From an uncultured Rhodocyclaceae bacterium (lineage in GTDB: Bacteria > Pseudomonadota > Gammaproteobacteria > Burkholderiales > Rhodocyclaceae), in NCBI GenBank assembly GCA_934271525.1, contig CAKQRL010000011.1:5232-69231 (forward strand): a stretch of DNA of 64,000 nt. The letters are read 5' to 3'. The position numbers and the translations under genes were made by a program. Numbering within the stretch: position 1 is the stretch's first letter; each line of letters begins with the position of its first letter. The notes under the pieces were generated by a model. The model did no database searches and had not been told where the DNA came from. It saw only the letters and a program-made list of their open reading frames with translations. Below, piece after piece: positions 25,197 to 33,499 of this stretch.

Positions 25197-25965
25197 TTTT
25201 GCCAATTAAACCATTTGCAGGCGATGAAGCGCTGGCGGTGTAAATTTTTTTGGGCATACGCCCAGCCAAAAAAGCTTGCCGACCTGCAATAACCGCGTTT
25301 TTCATGGCTTCTGCCATTAAAACAGGATTGCGCGCGGCGGCAATGGCCGTGTTCATCAAAACGGCATCGCAACCCAATTCCATTGCGATTGCCGCATCAG
25401 AAGCGGTTCCCACGCCCGCATCCACAATTACGGGAATGTTGGCATTTTCAATAATGAGTTTTAAATTCCACGGATTCAAAATGCCCATTCCCGAACCAAT
25501 TAAAGAAGCCAAAGGCATCACGGCTTTGACGCCCATTTCTTCCAAAATTTTGGCTTGAATGGGGTCATCCGAACAATAAACCATCACCTCAAAACCTTCT
25601 TTGATTAAAACCTCCGCGGCTTTTAAGGTTTCAGGCATATTGGGGAAAAGTGTGGCGGAATCGCCCAAAACTTCTAATTTGCAAAGCGAATTCCCCAACA
25701 ATTCACGAGCAAGGCGCAAAGTGCGCACCGCATCGTCTGCCGTAAAACAACCGGCGGTGTTGGGCAAAATGGTGATGGTTTCAGGCAAAAAATCCAATAA
25801 ATTGGGTTCGTTTTGATTTTGCCCGATATTCACACGCCGAATGGCAACCGTGACAATCTGCGCGCCGCTGGCCTCAATTGCTTGGCGCGTCTCATCAAAA
25901 TCTTTGTATTTGCCCGTGCCAACCAAAAGCCGCGAGCCAAATTCTTTGCCTGCGATTTTCAACAT
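25189..25965 (-). CDS. thiG: Thiazole synthase
   Basis: 258 residues, a TIM barrel that forms the thiazole phosphate of thiamin from deoxyxylulose 5-phosphate, dehydroglycine and ThiS thiocarboxylate. GTGKYKDFDETRQAIEASGAQIVTVAIRR, ILPNTAGCFTADDAVRTLRLARE and PVIVDAGVGTASDAAIAMELGCDAVLMNTAIA are diagnostic. It follows thiS at 15 bp and overlaps trmB. No THI box is visible upstream. Confidence 0.96.
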   Translation of the reverse strand: MLKIAGKEFGSRLLVGTGKYKDFDETRQAIEASGAQIVTVAIRRVNIGQNQNEPNLLDFLPETITILPNTAGCFTADDAVRTLRLARELLGNSLCKLEVLGDSATLFPNMPETLKAAEVLIKEGFEVMVYCSDDPIQAKILEEMGVKAVMPLASLIGSGMGILNPWNLKLIIENANIPVIVDAGVGTASDAAIAMELGCDAVLMNTAIAAARNPVLMAEAMKNAVIAGRQAFLAGRMPKKIYTASASSPANGLIGKND

Positions 25966-25980
25966 TTTGTTTTAACCTTT

Positions 25981-26184
25981 CTAGCCACCGCCCACAGCAA
26001 CCACCAATTCCAACACATCGCCCGATTGAAGCAAGGTTTCAGTGTGTTGGCTTTTTGGCACAATGGCGCCGTTCAGTTCAAGCGCCACGCGTTTATCTTC
26101 TAAACCCAAATGGTGCAACAATTCTGCAACGTTTAAAGGCGAATCAAAACTTTTGGATTGACCGTTGAGCGTGATGGTGAGCAT
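25981..26184 (-). CDS. thiS: Sulfur carrier protein ThiS
   Basis: 67 residues with a ubiquitin fold, starting MLTITLNGQSK and ending VVAVGGG. The terminal Gly-Gly is the adenylation and thiocarboxylation site, probably used by the ThiF-like enzyme at 270-1022. It directly precedes thiG. Confidence 0.92.
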   Translation of the reverse strand: MLTITLNGQSKSFDSPLNVAELLHHLGLEDKRVALELNGAIVPKSQHTETLLQSGDVLELVVAVGGG

Positions 26185-26217
26185 TTTTAAAAATTTAAAA
26201 ATTTAAAAAACTAAAAA

Positions 26218-26268
26218 TCCACGGTAAACGCTGATTTTTTTTGAAAAAAATATGCCGTTTACCGTGGA
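26218..26268. repeat. GTTNACCGTGGA inverted pair, 51 bp
   Basis: Arms 26218-26229 and 26257-26268, both GTTTAC, around a T8GA7 centre. It separates dsbA from thiS, both on the minus strand, and may terminate dsbA transcription. Confidence 0.9.
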
Positions 26269-26274
26269 AAATCA

Positions 26275-26868
26275 TTATTTTTTGCGTTCTTTGGCAATAA
26301 GCGCGTTGATTTCTTTTAAGGTATCGTCTCCTACGCCTTCAAACAAATATTTGCCGTTGACAACCATTGCAGGAACGCCGCCGATGGCGTAATCGTTGAC
26401 CATTTTGTCAGAGCGTTTGATGGCGCTGTTGATGCCAAAGGAGTTGAAGGTTGCCTCAAACTTTTCCACATCCACACCTTCTTTTGCCAAAAAATCGCGC
26501 ATGGTGTTTGGCACAAACAAATTCACGCGGTTGACGTGGATGGCGGCAAAAATCTTGGCTTCTAAGCGTTTGTATTCGCCCATTGATTCCAAAGTGAAAT
26601 AAAGCTTGGCAACGTTCGTCCAAGCGGCACGCCCGAAGGTAACAGGTATGCGGCGCAAAACAACATCAGCGGGCAAGGTTTTTTCCCATTTTGCCAAACT
26701 TGCGGAAAAAGCCGCGCAATGCGCACAACCGAAGCTGAAAAATTCAATCACTTCAATTTTGGAGGGGTCATCCACAGGTTGTGGATTTTTTAAGGTGGTA
26801 TAAGCCTCAGCAGCAAAAGCAAAGGGCGCAACCAATAGCAACAAAAGTGCAAAGAAACGATTTTTCAT
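26275..26868 (-). CDS. dsbA: Periplasmic thiol:disulfide oxidoreductase DsbA
   Basis: 197 residues. A signal peptide (MKNRFFALLLLLVAPFAFA) is followed by the active site C48-A-H-C51 in FFSFGCAHCAAF, and the cis-proline appears in GGVPAMVVNGKY. It introduces disulfides into secreted proteins; FlgI is a classic client in other bacteria. The ATG at 26868 is chosen because it gives a normal signal peptide. Order argS, SPOR protein, dsbA is typical of Betaproteobacteria. Confidence 0.94.
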   Translation of the reverse strand: MKNRFFALLLLLVAPFAFAAEAYTTLKNPQPVDDPSKIEVIEFFSFGCAHCAAFSASLAKWEKTLPADVVLRRIPVTFGRAAWTNVAKLYFTLESMGEYKRLEAKIFAAIHVNRVNLFVPNTMRDFLAKEGVDVEKFEATFNSFGINSAIKRSDKMVNDYAIGGVPAMVVNGKYLFEGVGDDTLKEINALIAKERKK

Positions 26869-26879
26869 TTTTTTCTCTT

Positions 26880-27374
26880 TCAAGGAACAAGTTGGGCAGA
26901 AATGCCAGCATTCATCAATTCGCCTTGCATAATCTTGGCATCCTTTTCGTTAAAAGGTCCCAAGCGCACGCGGTAGAGCGTTTTGTTTTTGATGATGATT
27001 TGCTGAATTTGCGCTTCCAACCCCATCAAGGCGATTTGCGCCTTTTGGTTATCGGCATCTTTGGAGCGCGAAAAAGCGCCTGTTTGCACATAAATGGTAG
27101 GCGGCGATGCCGTGGTTGAAGCGCTTGGGCCATTTTTATTGGGCAAAATTTCGTAAAAAGAAAAGCGGTTGTTCTCATCTTTTTGCGCATTGGGCTTGGG
27201 CACGGGTTTATTAGATGCGCTGGGTTTGGACATATTTTGCCCAGGCACGTTAAAAGGCAAGGGCGCATTGTTCAAATACAAAATCACCCCGCAGGTGAGC
27301 AACACGCCCATCACCAAACCGATAAACATTCCCAAAAGCGTTCCGCCATTGACGTTTTTAAGTGAGTTTTTCAT
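26880..27374 (-). CDS. SPOR-domain single-pass membrane protein
   Basis: 164 residues. One membrane segment (LGMFIGLVMGVLLTCGVILYL) near residue 15-35, a proline/lysine linker, and a C-terminal SPOR domain (TIYVQTGAFSRSKDADNQKAQ, YRVRLGPFNEKDAKIM) that binds denuded septal peptidoglycan. The ATG at 27374 overlaps the argS stop. FtsN-like by architecture, but the location next to argS and dsbA is that of a separate betaproteobacterial SPOR protein. Confidence 0.9.
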   Translation of the reverse strand: MKNSLKNVNGGTLLGMFIGLVMGVLLTCGVILYLNNAPLPFNVPGQNMSKPSASNKPVPKPNAQKDENNRFSFYEILPNKNGPSASTTASPPTIYVQTGAFSRSKDADNQKAQIALMGLEAQIQQIIIKNKTLYRVRLGPFNEKDAKIMQGELMNAGISAQLVP

Positions 27375-29163
27375 CAGAATTTTTCTCCATTCTCTCGGGC
27401 GCAGAAACACCCAAAATTTTAAGAGCATTTTGCAACACAATTTGCACGGCGCGGCAAAGGGCTAATTTGGCGCGTGTTTCCGTTTCTTCTGGCACGATGA
27501 TGCGCGCCGCGTTATACCACGTGTGGAATAGAGCGGCGATATCGCGCAAATAAAAGGCAATTTTATGCACCGACAAATCACGCGCTGCCGATTCAATGAT
27601 TTCTGGAAACTGCGCAATGGCAACTGCCAAAGCTTGCGCTTTTTCATCATCATTTAATATTTGAAAATCGGCATCAATTAAGGTGGCTGTGTCGCCTCCC
27701 CATTGTTTTAAAAGTGAGGCAATGCGCGCATGCGCATATTGCACGTAATAAACGGGATTGTCGGCACTTTGTTCTTTTGCCAAATCCAAATCAAAATCCA
27801 AATGTTGGTCGGATTTTTTTAAGGCATAAAAAAACCGACAAGCATCATTGCCGACTTCTTCGCGCAACTGCCGCAAGGTAACAAAATCTCCCGCACGGGT
27901 TGATAAGGGAATTTTTTTCCCATTTCTATAAAGAATGGCGAATTGCACCAGCGCAATTTCCAAACGCCTAGAATCTTGCGCTAGCGCTTCCATTGCGCCT
28001 TTGACCCTTGCAATGTAGCCGTGGTGGTCGGCTCCCCAAATGTTGATTAAGCGCAAAAAACCGCGTTGGTATTTGTTGAGATGGTAGGCAATGTCTGATG
28101 CAAAGTAGGTAAAACTGCCATTTTCCCGCGCAACAACGCGGTCTTTTTCATCGCCAAAAGCGCTGGAACGAAACCATTTTGCGCCGTTTTGGGTGTAAAT
28201 GTGGCCTTTGTTTTCCAAAAGCGCAACGGCGTTTTTAACAAGCCCTTCGGTAAAAAGGCTTTTTTCTGAAAACCACACATCAAAAGTTACGCCAAAAGAT
28301 TCCAAGTCTTCCCGAATGTCGGACAATTGCGTATCCAAGGCAAATTGATGAACGGTTGCCCATTTTTTTTCGCCTAATAATTGTTTGGCGCGTTCAATAT
28401 AAGCATCCAAACATTTTTCGCGGGTGGTTTTGGCTTCATCGTCCATGCGATCAGATGGCGGCCACGGCGGCAAATGGCTTAAAAATTCTTCTGCGGAGCA
28501 AATGAATTTATCCAAATGTTGCTTGGCGCGCTGAACAATAAAAGCGGATGCCATCGTTTTCACATAATCGCCGCGGTAAGCGTTAGGCGGAAAAGGAATT
28601 TCGGTGATTTCGCGCGTTTCTAAATACCGCAACCACAAGGACAAAGCCAAAATATCCATTTGCCTGCCAGCGTCATTGACGTAATATTCCGTGGTTACTT
28701 CAAAGCCAGCAAAATCCAAAAGTTTTGCCAAAGAAGCGCCAAAGGCGGCGCCACGCCCATGCCCAACATGCAATGGTCCCGTTGGATTAGCCGATACAAA
28801 TTCCAACAACACCGTGTGTTGTTGCCCAAAATTCACACGCCCAAAGTTGCCTTGATTTTCTAATGCCGTTTGCGCCGCCAGCCATTTGTTTGGCGTTGTT
28901 AAGCGGAAGTTGATAAAACCCGCACCGGCAATTTCCACGTTTTGAATCAAGGGCGAAATCGGTAAGACATTTACGAGTTTTTGCGCAATGTTGCGCGGTT
29001 TTTCTTTTAAATTTTTGGCAAGTTGCAATGCCAGCGTGCAGGCAAAGTCGCCGTGGTCTTTGTTTTTTGGGCGCTCCAAGGTTATTGGCATATCCGCCCA
29101 ATCGGGTGCCACGCGGCGCAAGGCGCATTGAATCAATGCGGTCAACTCAATTTTTGGATCCAT
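27358..29163 (-). CDS. argS: Arginyl-tRNA synthetase
   Basis: 601 residues, class Ia. The HIGH motif appears as HVGHGRGAA in NPTGPLHVGHGRGAAFGASL. The KMSKS loop is degenerate (KKIPLSTRAGDF), which is usual for ArgRS. The C-terminal DALR anticodon domain ends near ALKILGVSAPERM. Overlaps the SPOR gene. Confidence 0.96.
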   Translation of the reverse strand: MDPKIELTALIQCALRRVAPDWADMPITLERPKNKDHGDFACTLALQLAKNLKEKPRNIAQKLVNVLPISPLIQNVEIAGAGFINFRLTTPNKWLAAQTALENQGNFGRVNFGQQHTVLLEFVSANPTGPLHVGHGRGAAFGASLAKLLDFAGFEVTTEYYVNDAGRQMDILALSLWLRYLETREITEIPFPPNAYRGDYVKTMASAFIVQRAKQHLDKFICSAEEFLSHLPPWPPSDRMDDEAKTTREKCLDAYIERAKQLLGEKKWATVHQFALDTQLSDIREDLESFGVTFDVWFSEKSLFTEGLVKNAVALLENKGHIYTQNGAKWFRSSAFGDEKDRVVARENGSFTYFASDIAYHLNKYQRGFLRLINIWGADHHGYIARVKGAMEALAQDSRRLEIALVQFAILYRNGKKIPLSTRAGDFVTLRQLREEVGNDACRFFYALKKSDQHLDFDLDLAKEQSADNPVYYVQYAHARIASLLKQWGGDTATLIDADFQILNDDEKAQALAVAIAQFPEIIESAARDLSVHKIAFYLRDIAALFHTWYNAARIIVPEETETRAKLALCRAVQIVLQNALKILGVSAPERMEKNSDEKLT

Positions 29164-29233
29164 CGCAAAAAAATCATTTTAAAAAACGGCATTATAAAAA
29201 ACTTTGACAAGTTTTTTTTGCAAAATCAAAAAA

Positions 29234-29298
29234 TCCACGGTTAACCGAATATTTTTTTGAAAAGCGATTTTGCCAAAATTAAAAAATCCACGGTGAAC
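29234..29298. repeat. Two same-orientation half-elements between argS and comM
   Basis: TCCACGGTTAAC at 29234-29245 and TCCACGGTGAAC at 29287-29298, each followed by a T-rich centre half, without the opposing arm. This is a clear direct rather than inverted arrangement, in a divergent promoter region. Confidence 0.85.
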
Positions 29299-29350
29299 TT
29301 AAAATTTTTTTAAAATGGCGATTTTTAATAACAAAAAAACGGAGAAAATC

Positions 29351-30850
29351 GTGCTTGCCGTTGTGCATTCTCGCGCGTTGGATGGTTTGAGTGCGCCTTG
29401 CGTGCGCGTGGAAGTGCATATTGGTCAAGGTTTGCCAGCCTTTACTTTGGTCGGTTTGCCCGATACCGAAGTGCGTGAATCGCGCGATCGCGTCAGAGCC
29501 GCCATCATCAATTCGGGTTTTTCCTTTCCCAATTCCAGAATCACGGTCAATTTGGCACCTGCCGATTTGCCCAAAGAATCCGGCGGTTTTGATTTGCCCA
29601 TTGCCATTGGCATTTTGGCGGCAAGTATGCAAATTGCAAGCGATGATTTAGAACAATATGAATTTATCGGCGAATTGTCTTTGTCGGGCGCACTGCACCG
29701 AATTTCAGGCGCGCTGGCGCTTGCCCTTGCCGCCAAAGATAGAAAAAGAACATTTATTATTCCACCTGAAAGTGCCGCCGAAGCCGCGCTTGTTGCCGCT
29801 GAAACGGTTTTGGAAGCGCCATCCCTTGCGGCTGTTTGCGCGCATTTGTCCAGCGATGAAAAATTAAAAGCGCCGCAAAAAATTGAACGCGCCCAACTTG
29901 GTGTTTATCCTGATTTGTCGGATGTTTATGGCCAATTCCAAGCGCGCCGCGCATTAGAAATTGCCGCAGCCGGCGGGCATTCGCTTTTGATGTCTGGGCC
30001 GCCGGGTTCTGGAAAATCCATGTTGGCATCGCGCCTACCTTCTATTTTGCCGCCAATGAGTGATGAACAAGCCAAAGAATCCGCGGCAATTTTGTCTTTA
30101 ATCAATCAATTCCGTTCAGAAAACTTTGGTATTCGGCAATTCCGCGCGCCGCACCACACGGCAAGTGCGGTGGCGTTGGTGGGCGGCGGCAATCCGCCAA
30201 AACCCGGTGAAATATCGCTGGCGCACGCGGGCATTTTGTTTTTGGATGAATTGCCCGAATTTAGCCAAAAAGTGTTGGATAGCTTGCGCGAACCTTTGGA
30301 AAGTGGCGAAATCCACGTGGCGCGCGCGGGCAAAAGCGCCACATTCCCCGCGCGTTTTCAGTTGGTTGCGGCGATGAATCCTTGCCCTTGCGGTTATTAC
30401 GGCGCGCCCAATGCGCGTTGCCGCTGCACCAATGCGCAAATTGAGCGTTACCAATCGCGCTTGTCGGGTCCATTTTTAGACCGCATTGATTTGTTTATTG
30501 AAGTGCCCGCCGTGCCCACCGAAAACTTAGCCAACAAAGAGCGCGGCGAATCGTCTGCCATTGTGCAGCAAAGGGTTTTGGCTGCGCAAAATTTTCAAAA
30601 AGCGCGGCAGGGCAAATTGAATGCGGCGCTTACTGTTGCCGAAGTCGACCGATTTTGCACGATTGATCCGCAAGCGCAAAATGTTTTAACCCAAGCCACG
30701 CAAAGTTTAAAACTCTCGGCAAGGGCGTATCATCGTGTGTTGCGCTTGGCTCGAACCAATGCGGATTTGGAATTGAGCGCGCAAATCCAAACACCGCATA
30801 TGTTGGAAGCCATACAATATCGGCGTTTTAGAGATACTAAAAATTTTTAA
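29351..30850 (+). CDS. comM: ComM/YifB-family AAA+ ATPase (Mg-chelatase-like)
   Basis: 499 residues from the GTG at 29351, which has GGAG six bases upstream and gives the family start LAVVHSRALDGL; an upstream ATG at 29315 lacks a ribosome-binding site. N-terminal Lon-protease-like domain, then Walker A GPPGSGKSM near residue 219, Walker B ILFLDELPEF, and the zinc-type MNPCPCGYYG with nearby cysteines. ComM is a hexameric branch-migration helicase that helps integrate imported DNA in natural transformation. That is suggestive given the uptake-sequence-like repeat. Confidence 0.9.
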   Translation: MLAVVHSRALDGLSAPCVRVEVHIGQGLPAFTLVGLPDTEVRESRDRVRAAIINSGFSFPNSRITVNLAPADLPKESGGFDLPIAIGILAASMQIASDDLEQYEFIGELSLSGALHRISGALALALAAKDRKRTFIIPPESAAEAALVAAETVLEAPSLAAVCAHLSSDEKLKAPQKIERAQLGVYPDLSDVYGQFQARRALEIAAAGGHSLLMSGPPGSGKSMLASRLPSILPPMSDEQAKESAAILSLINQFRSENFGIRQFRAPHHTASAVALVGGGNPPKPGEISLAHAGILFLDELPEFSQKVLDSLREPLESGEIHVARAGKSATFPARFQLVAAMNPCPCGYYGAPNARCRCTNAQIERYQSRLSGPFLDRIDLFIEVPAVPTENLANKERGESSAIVQQRVLAAQNFQKARQGKLNAALTVAEVDRFCTIDPQAQNVLTQATQSLKLSARAYHRVLRLARTNADLELSAQIQTPHMLEAIQYRRFRDTKNF

Positions 30851-30852
30851 AG

Positions 30853-30864
30853 GTATACCGTGGA
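30853..30864 (+). repeat. Motif variant supplying a GTG start
   Basis: GTATACCGTGGA, one mismatch. GTG 30860-30862 is the apparent start of the PHP gene, and AAAGG overlaps its left edge. Confidence 0.8.
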
Positions 30865-31690
30865 AAATAGAGATTTACACACACATTCCATTTTTTCGGA
30901 TGGTGTTTTTCCGCCAGAAGTTTTGGCAGAACGCGCCAAGAAAAAGAATCTTGTTTTATGGGCGCTCACCGACCACGACACGTTGGACGGCATTGCGCGC
31001 GCGCGCGTTGCCGCGCAAAAAAATGGCGTGCCATTTGTGTCAGGCGTGGAAGTTTCTTCCATTTTTAACGGCATTTCTGTGCATATTGTTGGCTTAAATG
31101 TTGATGACAAAAACGAAACCTTGAAAAACGGCGTGTGGAGTATTCGCAATACGCGCTTTGCTCGTGCGCAAAAAATGGCAAAGTCGCTTGCTGATTTTGG
31201 CATTGATGGTGCGTTAGAAGGTGCTTTGCAGTTTTGTGATAATCGCAATGCCATCTCGCGCGCGCATTTTGCACGTTTTTTGGTGAAAATCGGTAAAGCA
31301 CCAACAACTTCTGATGTTTTTAACCATTATTTGATTCCGGGTAAACCCGGCTATGTTCCGCACGAATGGCCAGAGATTCCCAAAGTGGTATCTTGGATTA
31401 AAAGCGCGGGCGGTGTGGCGGTGTTGGCGCATCCCGGTCGTTATGATTTTTCAAAAAATGCCAGAAGCCATTTGATTCAAACCTTTAAAGAGTCGGGTGG
31501 CGATGCCATTGAAGTTGCTTCAAGCGCACATTCGCCGGACGATATTCGCTTTTGGGCAAGTGTTGCGCAAAAATATGGCTTTGCCGCGAGCATGGGGTCG
31601 GATTTTCATACCGATAACGAAGCGCGCCGCGCCATTGGTTGCGCGCCGCCTTTGCCTGAAAATCTCAAACCTGTTTGGGCGCTATGGTGA
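30860..31690 (+). CDS. PHP-domain phosphoesterase (TrpH/RNase AM type)
   Basis: 276 residues. Metal ligands: DLHTHSIFSDG at residues 5-15, TDHDTLDG near 38, GVEVSS near 62, HPGRYDF near 193 and GSDFHTDNE near 247. The family covers E. coli RNase AM (YciV/TrpH), a 5'-3' exonuclease on short RNAs and nucleoside bisphosphates. The GTG start lies in a repeat copy, with AAAGG six bases upstream. Its end overlaps the PAP2 gene (ATGGTGA). Confidence 0.88.
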   Translation: MENRDLHTHSIFSDGVFPPEVLAERAKKKNLVLWALTDHDTLDGIARARVAAQKNGVPFVSGVEVSSIFNGISVHIVGLNVDDKNETLKNGVWSIRNTRFARAQKMAKSLADFGIDGALEGALQFCDNRNAISRAHFARFLVKIGKAPTTSDVFNHYLIPGKPGYVPHEWPEIPKVVSWIKSAGGVAVLAHPGRYDFSKNARSHLIQTFKESGGDAIEVASSAHSPDDIRFWASVAQKYGFAASMGSDFHTDNEARRAIGCAPPLPENLKPVWALW

Positions 31691-32379
31691 AGCAATTCTT
31701 CCAACAACGCGGTGCGCTTGCTTTGGTCGTTGCCTTGGTTTTTGGGGTGTTGTTTTCTGTTTTTCCAACAATTGATATTGCGGCAAGCCTGTTGTTTTAT
31801 GAAAACGGCGAGTGGTTGTTGCGTGCCGATTCGCCCGTGTTGTGGTGGAGTTATCGGGCATTGCCAATTATCGGCAAACTGTTGTTTGCGGCAATTTTGT
31901 TGGGATTTATTTTGTCCTTTTTTAAACGCTTTAAAAAACTTGCCAAGCATCAACGTTATTTTTTATTTTTGTTGATTGCGGCTTTGTTAGGCCCAGTTAC
32001 TTTGACCGAATCCGCCAAATATTTTTACGCGCGACCGCGCCCGATAAATTCCGATGCTTTTGGCGGCGCTTTTCCTTTTCGTTCGTGTTTCGAATTGGCT
32101 GACCGCACCCAGAAAAATTATTCTATGGTGAGCGGCCACGTTTCTGCCGCAAGTTTTATTTTTGGCTTCTTTTGGTTTTGGTCAGAAAAACGCCGCCGCC
32201 GCGCATTTTTGTGGGCAAGTTTGTTGCCCATTGCCGTGGCTTTTTCGCGTTTGATGCCGGGCGGGCATTATTTGTCCGATTGCATTTTTGGTTTTTTTAT
32301 AACCTATTTTGCTTTTGTGATTGCGGAAAAAATTGTTTTTTTTCAAAAAAAATCCACGGTAAACAGCATATTTTTTTGA
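31684..32379 (+). CDS. PAP2-family membrane phosphatase
   Basis: 231 residues with about six membrane segments. The three acid-phosphatase motifs are present: KYFYARPRP, SGHVSAASF and SRLMPGGHYLSD. Members remove phosphate from lipid A (LpxE/LpxF), undecaprenyl diphosphate or phosphatidylglycerol phosphate; the substrate cannot be chosen here. The ATG overlaps the stop of the PHP gene. Confidence 0.88.
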   Translation: MVKQFFQQRGALALVVALVFGVLFSVFPTIDIAASLLFYENGEWLLRADSPVLWWSYRALPIIGKLLFAAILLGFILSFFKRFKKLAKHQRYFLFLLIAALLGPVTLTESAKYFYARPRPINSDAFGGAFPFRSCFELADRTQKNYSMVSGHVSAASFIFGFFWFWSEKRRRRAFLWASLLPIAVAFSRLMPGGHYLSDCIFGFFITYFAFVIAEKIVFFQKKSTVNSIFF

Positions 32380-32402
32380 AAAAAAACCACGTTCACCGTG
32401 GA
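32353..32402. repeat. GTTNACCGTGGA inverted pair, 50 bp
   Basis: Arms 32353-32364 (GTTTAC) and 32391-32402 (GTTCAC), between the convergent PAP2 and ycgR genes. The left arm begins inside the PAP2 3' end, coding near its last residues. Confidence 0.88.
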
Positions 32403-32406
32403 TTTT

Positions 32407-33168
32407 TTAAGTTCTTAAAGCTGCGCGTTCTAATTGCGTGATGCAGCGCGAAATTTGCACTTCTGTTGTACCGTTTAAATTCAAAAACAAACAACCCAAG
32501 CGGATTTTTTTGCGCAAGCCGACCACTTCTTCGCGCAACACACGAACCTGAAAAGCCACCAACAAAGGCGGGGTTTGCGGCAAAAAGAGTTCCACATTTT
32601 CAATGGTTTGCCCAATGCTAAAAGCCTCGCCCGAGCTGGTTGTTTCAATCGCCATTCCGCCAATGCTCAAATTCAAAAGGGAAAAATTCAAAGCCTTGCC
32701 GTTGAGCATAAACTTGCAAAAGGCGGTGTTGTAGCCTTGTGTGCTGATGCGAAAGGTTTCGCGGCGTTGCAGGCGCAAGATTTTGTCTGGTAATTCGGCG
32801 CGGTAAGCGGTGCAACTTTCAAAGGCATAGGAAAACAATTGCGGCAAGCGAAATTCAATGGCGATTTTGTCCAACTCCGTTTGCACAAGCACTTGGGTGG
32901 CGTTGGTGAAGCGTTCGCGCAAAACTTGGTCTTGCGGGGCTTCAACAATAAATTCTTTGCCTTTTATTGCCAAAGGCAAAGACAAATAGGCGCGCGCGCC
33001 CAAAATCACGTGCAATGGCGTTTTTAATTCAATCATTCGCTTTAAAAGCGCCGTGCGCTCTGCCAAGTTGTGTAGGCAATAGGATTGAAACTCGTCGCAA
33101 TCTACGCGGGTTTGCAAAACGGGGATGTTTTCAGCGGCGGGGGCGTTTTCGTTTTCCATAAGCGTCAT
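32407..33168 (-). CDS. ycgR: YcgR-type flagellar brake protein with PilZ domain
   Basis: 253 residues: an N-terminal YcgR domain (about 30-130) and a C-terminal PilZ domain with the c-di-GMP motifs RRETFRIST and NLSIGGMAIE. It slows motors when c-di-GMP is high. Starts at 33168 and 33159 are both possible; neither has a strong ribosome-binding site, and the gene is likely coupled to the FlhB-like gene it abuts. Flagellar neighbours support the role. Confidence 0.86.
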   Translation of the reverse strand: MTLMENENAPAAENIPVLQTRVDCDEFQSYCLHNLAERTALLKRMIELKTPLHVILGARAYLSLPLAIKGKEFIVEAPQDQVLRERFTNATQVLVQTELDKIAIEFRLPQLFSYAFESCTAYRAELPDKILRLQRRETFRISTQGYNTAFCKFMLNGKALNFSLLNLSIGGMAIETTSSGEAFSIGQTIENVELFLPQTPPLLVAFQVRVLREEVVGLRKKIRLGCLFLNLNGTTEVQISRCITQLERAALRT

Positions 33169-33169
33169 T

Positions 33170-33499
33170 TTACGTGTTTGTTGCTTCTTTTGGCAATTCT
33201 TTTGGCGGCAAGTGCAAATCGGGTGCGGGCAAATTTTCGCCGTGTTCCAAGCGATACAACCACGCCAACAATTCTGCCACAGCCATATAAAGTTGTGGCG
33301 GAATGTGTTCATCAATATCCACTTGCGTCAAAAGCGCAACCAGCTCGGGCGATTCATGCACATAAACGCCGTGTTCTTTGGCTTTGGCAATAATTTGTTC
33401 CGCCATTAAACCGCGCCCTTTGGCAACCACTTTGGGCGCAGAATCGCTTTGGTTATAAGCCAGCGCCACGGCTTCTTTCATTTTTTCAGGTTTTGCCAT
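33170..33499 (-). CDS. FlhB C-terminal-domain homologue (FhlB-like export protein)
   Basis: 109 residues that match only the cytoplasmic substrate-switch domain of FlhB/YscU: KVVAKGRGLMAEQIIAKAKEHGVYVHESPELVALL and the PQLYMAVAELLAWLYRLE end. The NPTH autocleavage motif is missing, so it corresponds to the post-cleavage fragment. Such stand-alone proteins next to fliK occur in many betaproteobacteria. It overlaps fliK by 14 bases. Confidence 0.88.
   Translation of the reverse strand: MAKPEKMKEAVALAYNQSDSAPKVVAKGRGLMAEQIIAKAKEHGVYVHESPELVALLTQVDIDEHIPPQLYMAVAELLAWLYRLEHGENLPAPDLHLPPKELPKEATNT

Noticed and set aside
26185..26274. TPP riboswitch near thiS/thiG
   Set aside because: The region upstream of thiS on its strand holds only the repeat palindrome and dsbA; no CTGAGA or related THI-box core is visible.
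29315..29350. Upstream ATG start for comM
   Set aside because: No ribosome-binding site, and it adds 12 residues before the conserved family start; the GTG at 29351 has GGAG.
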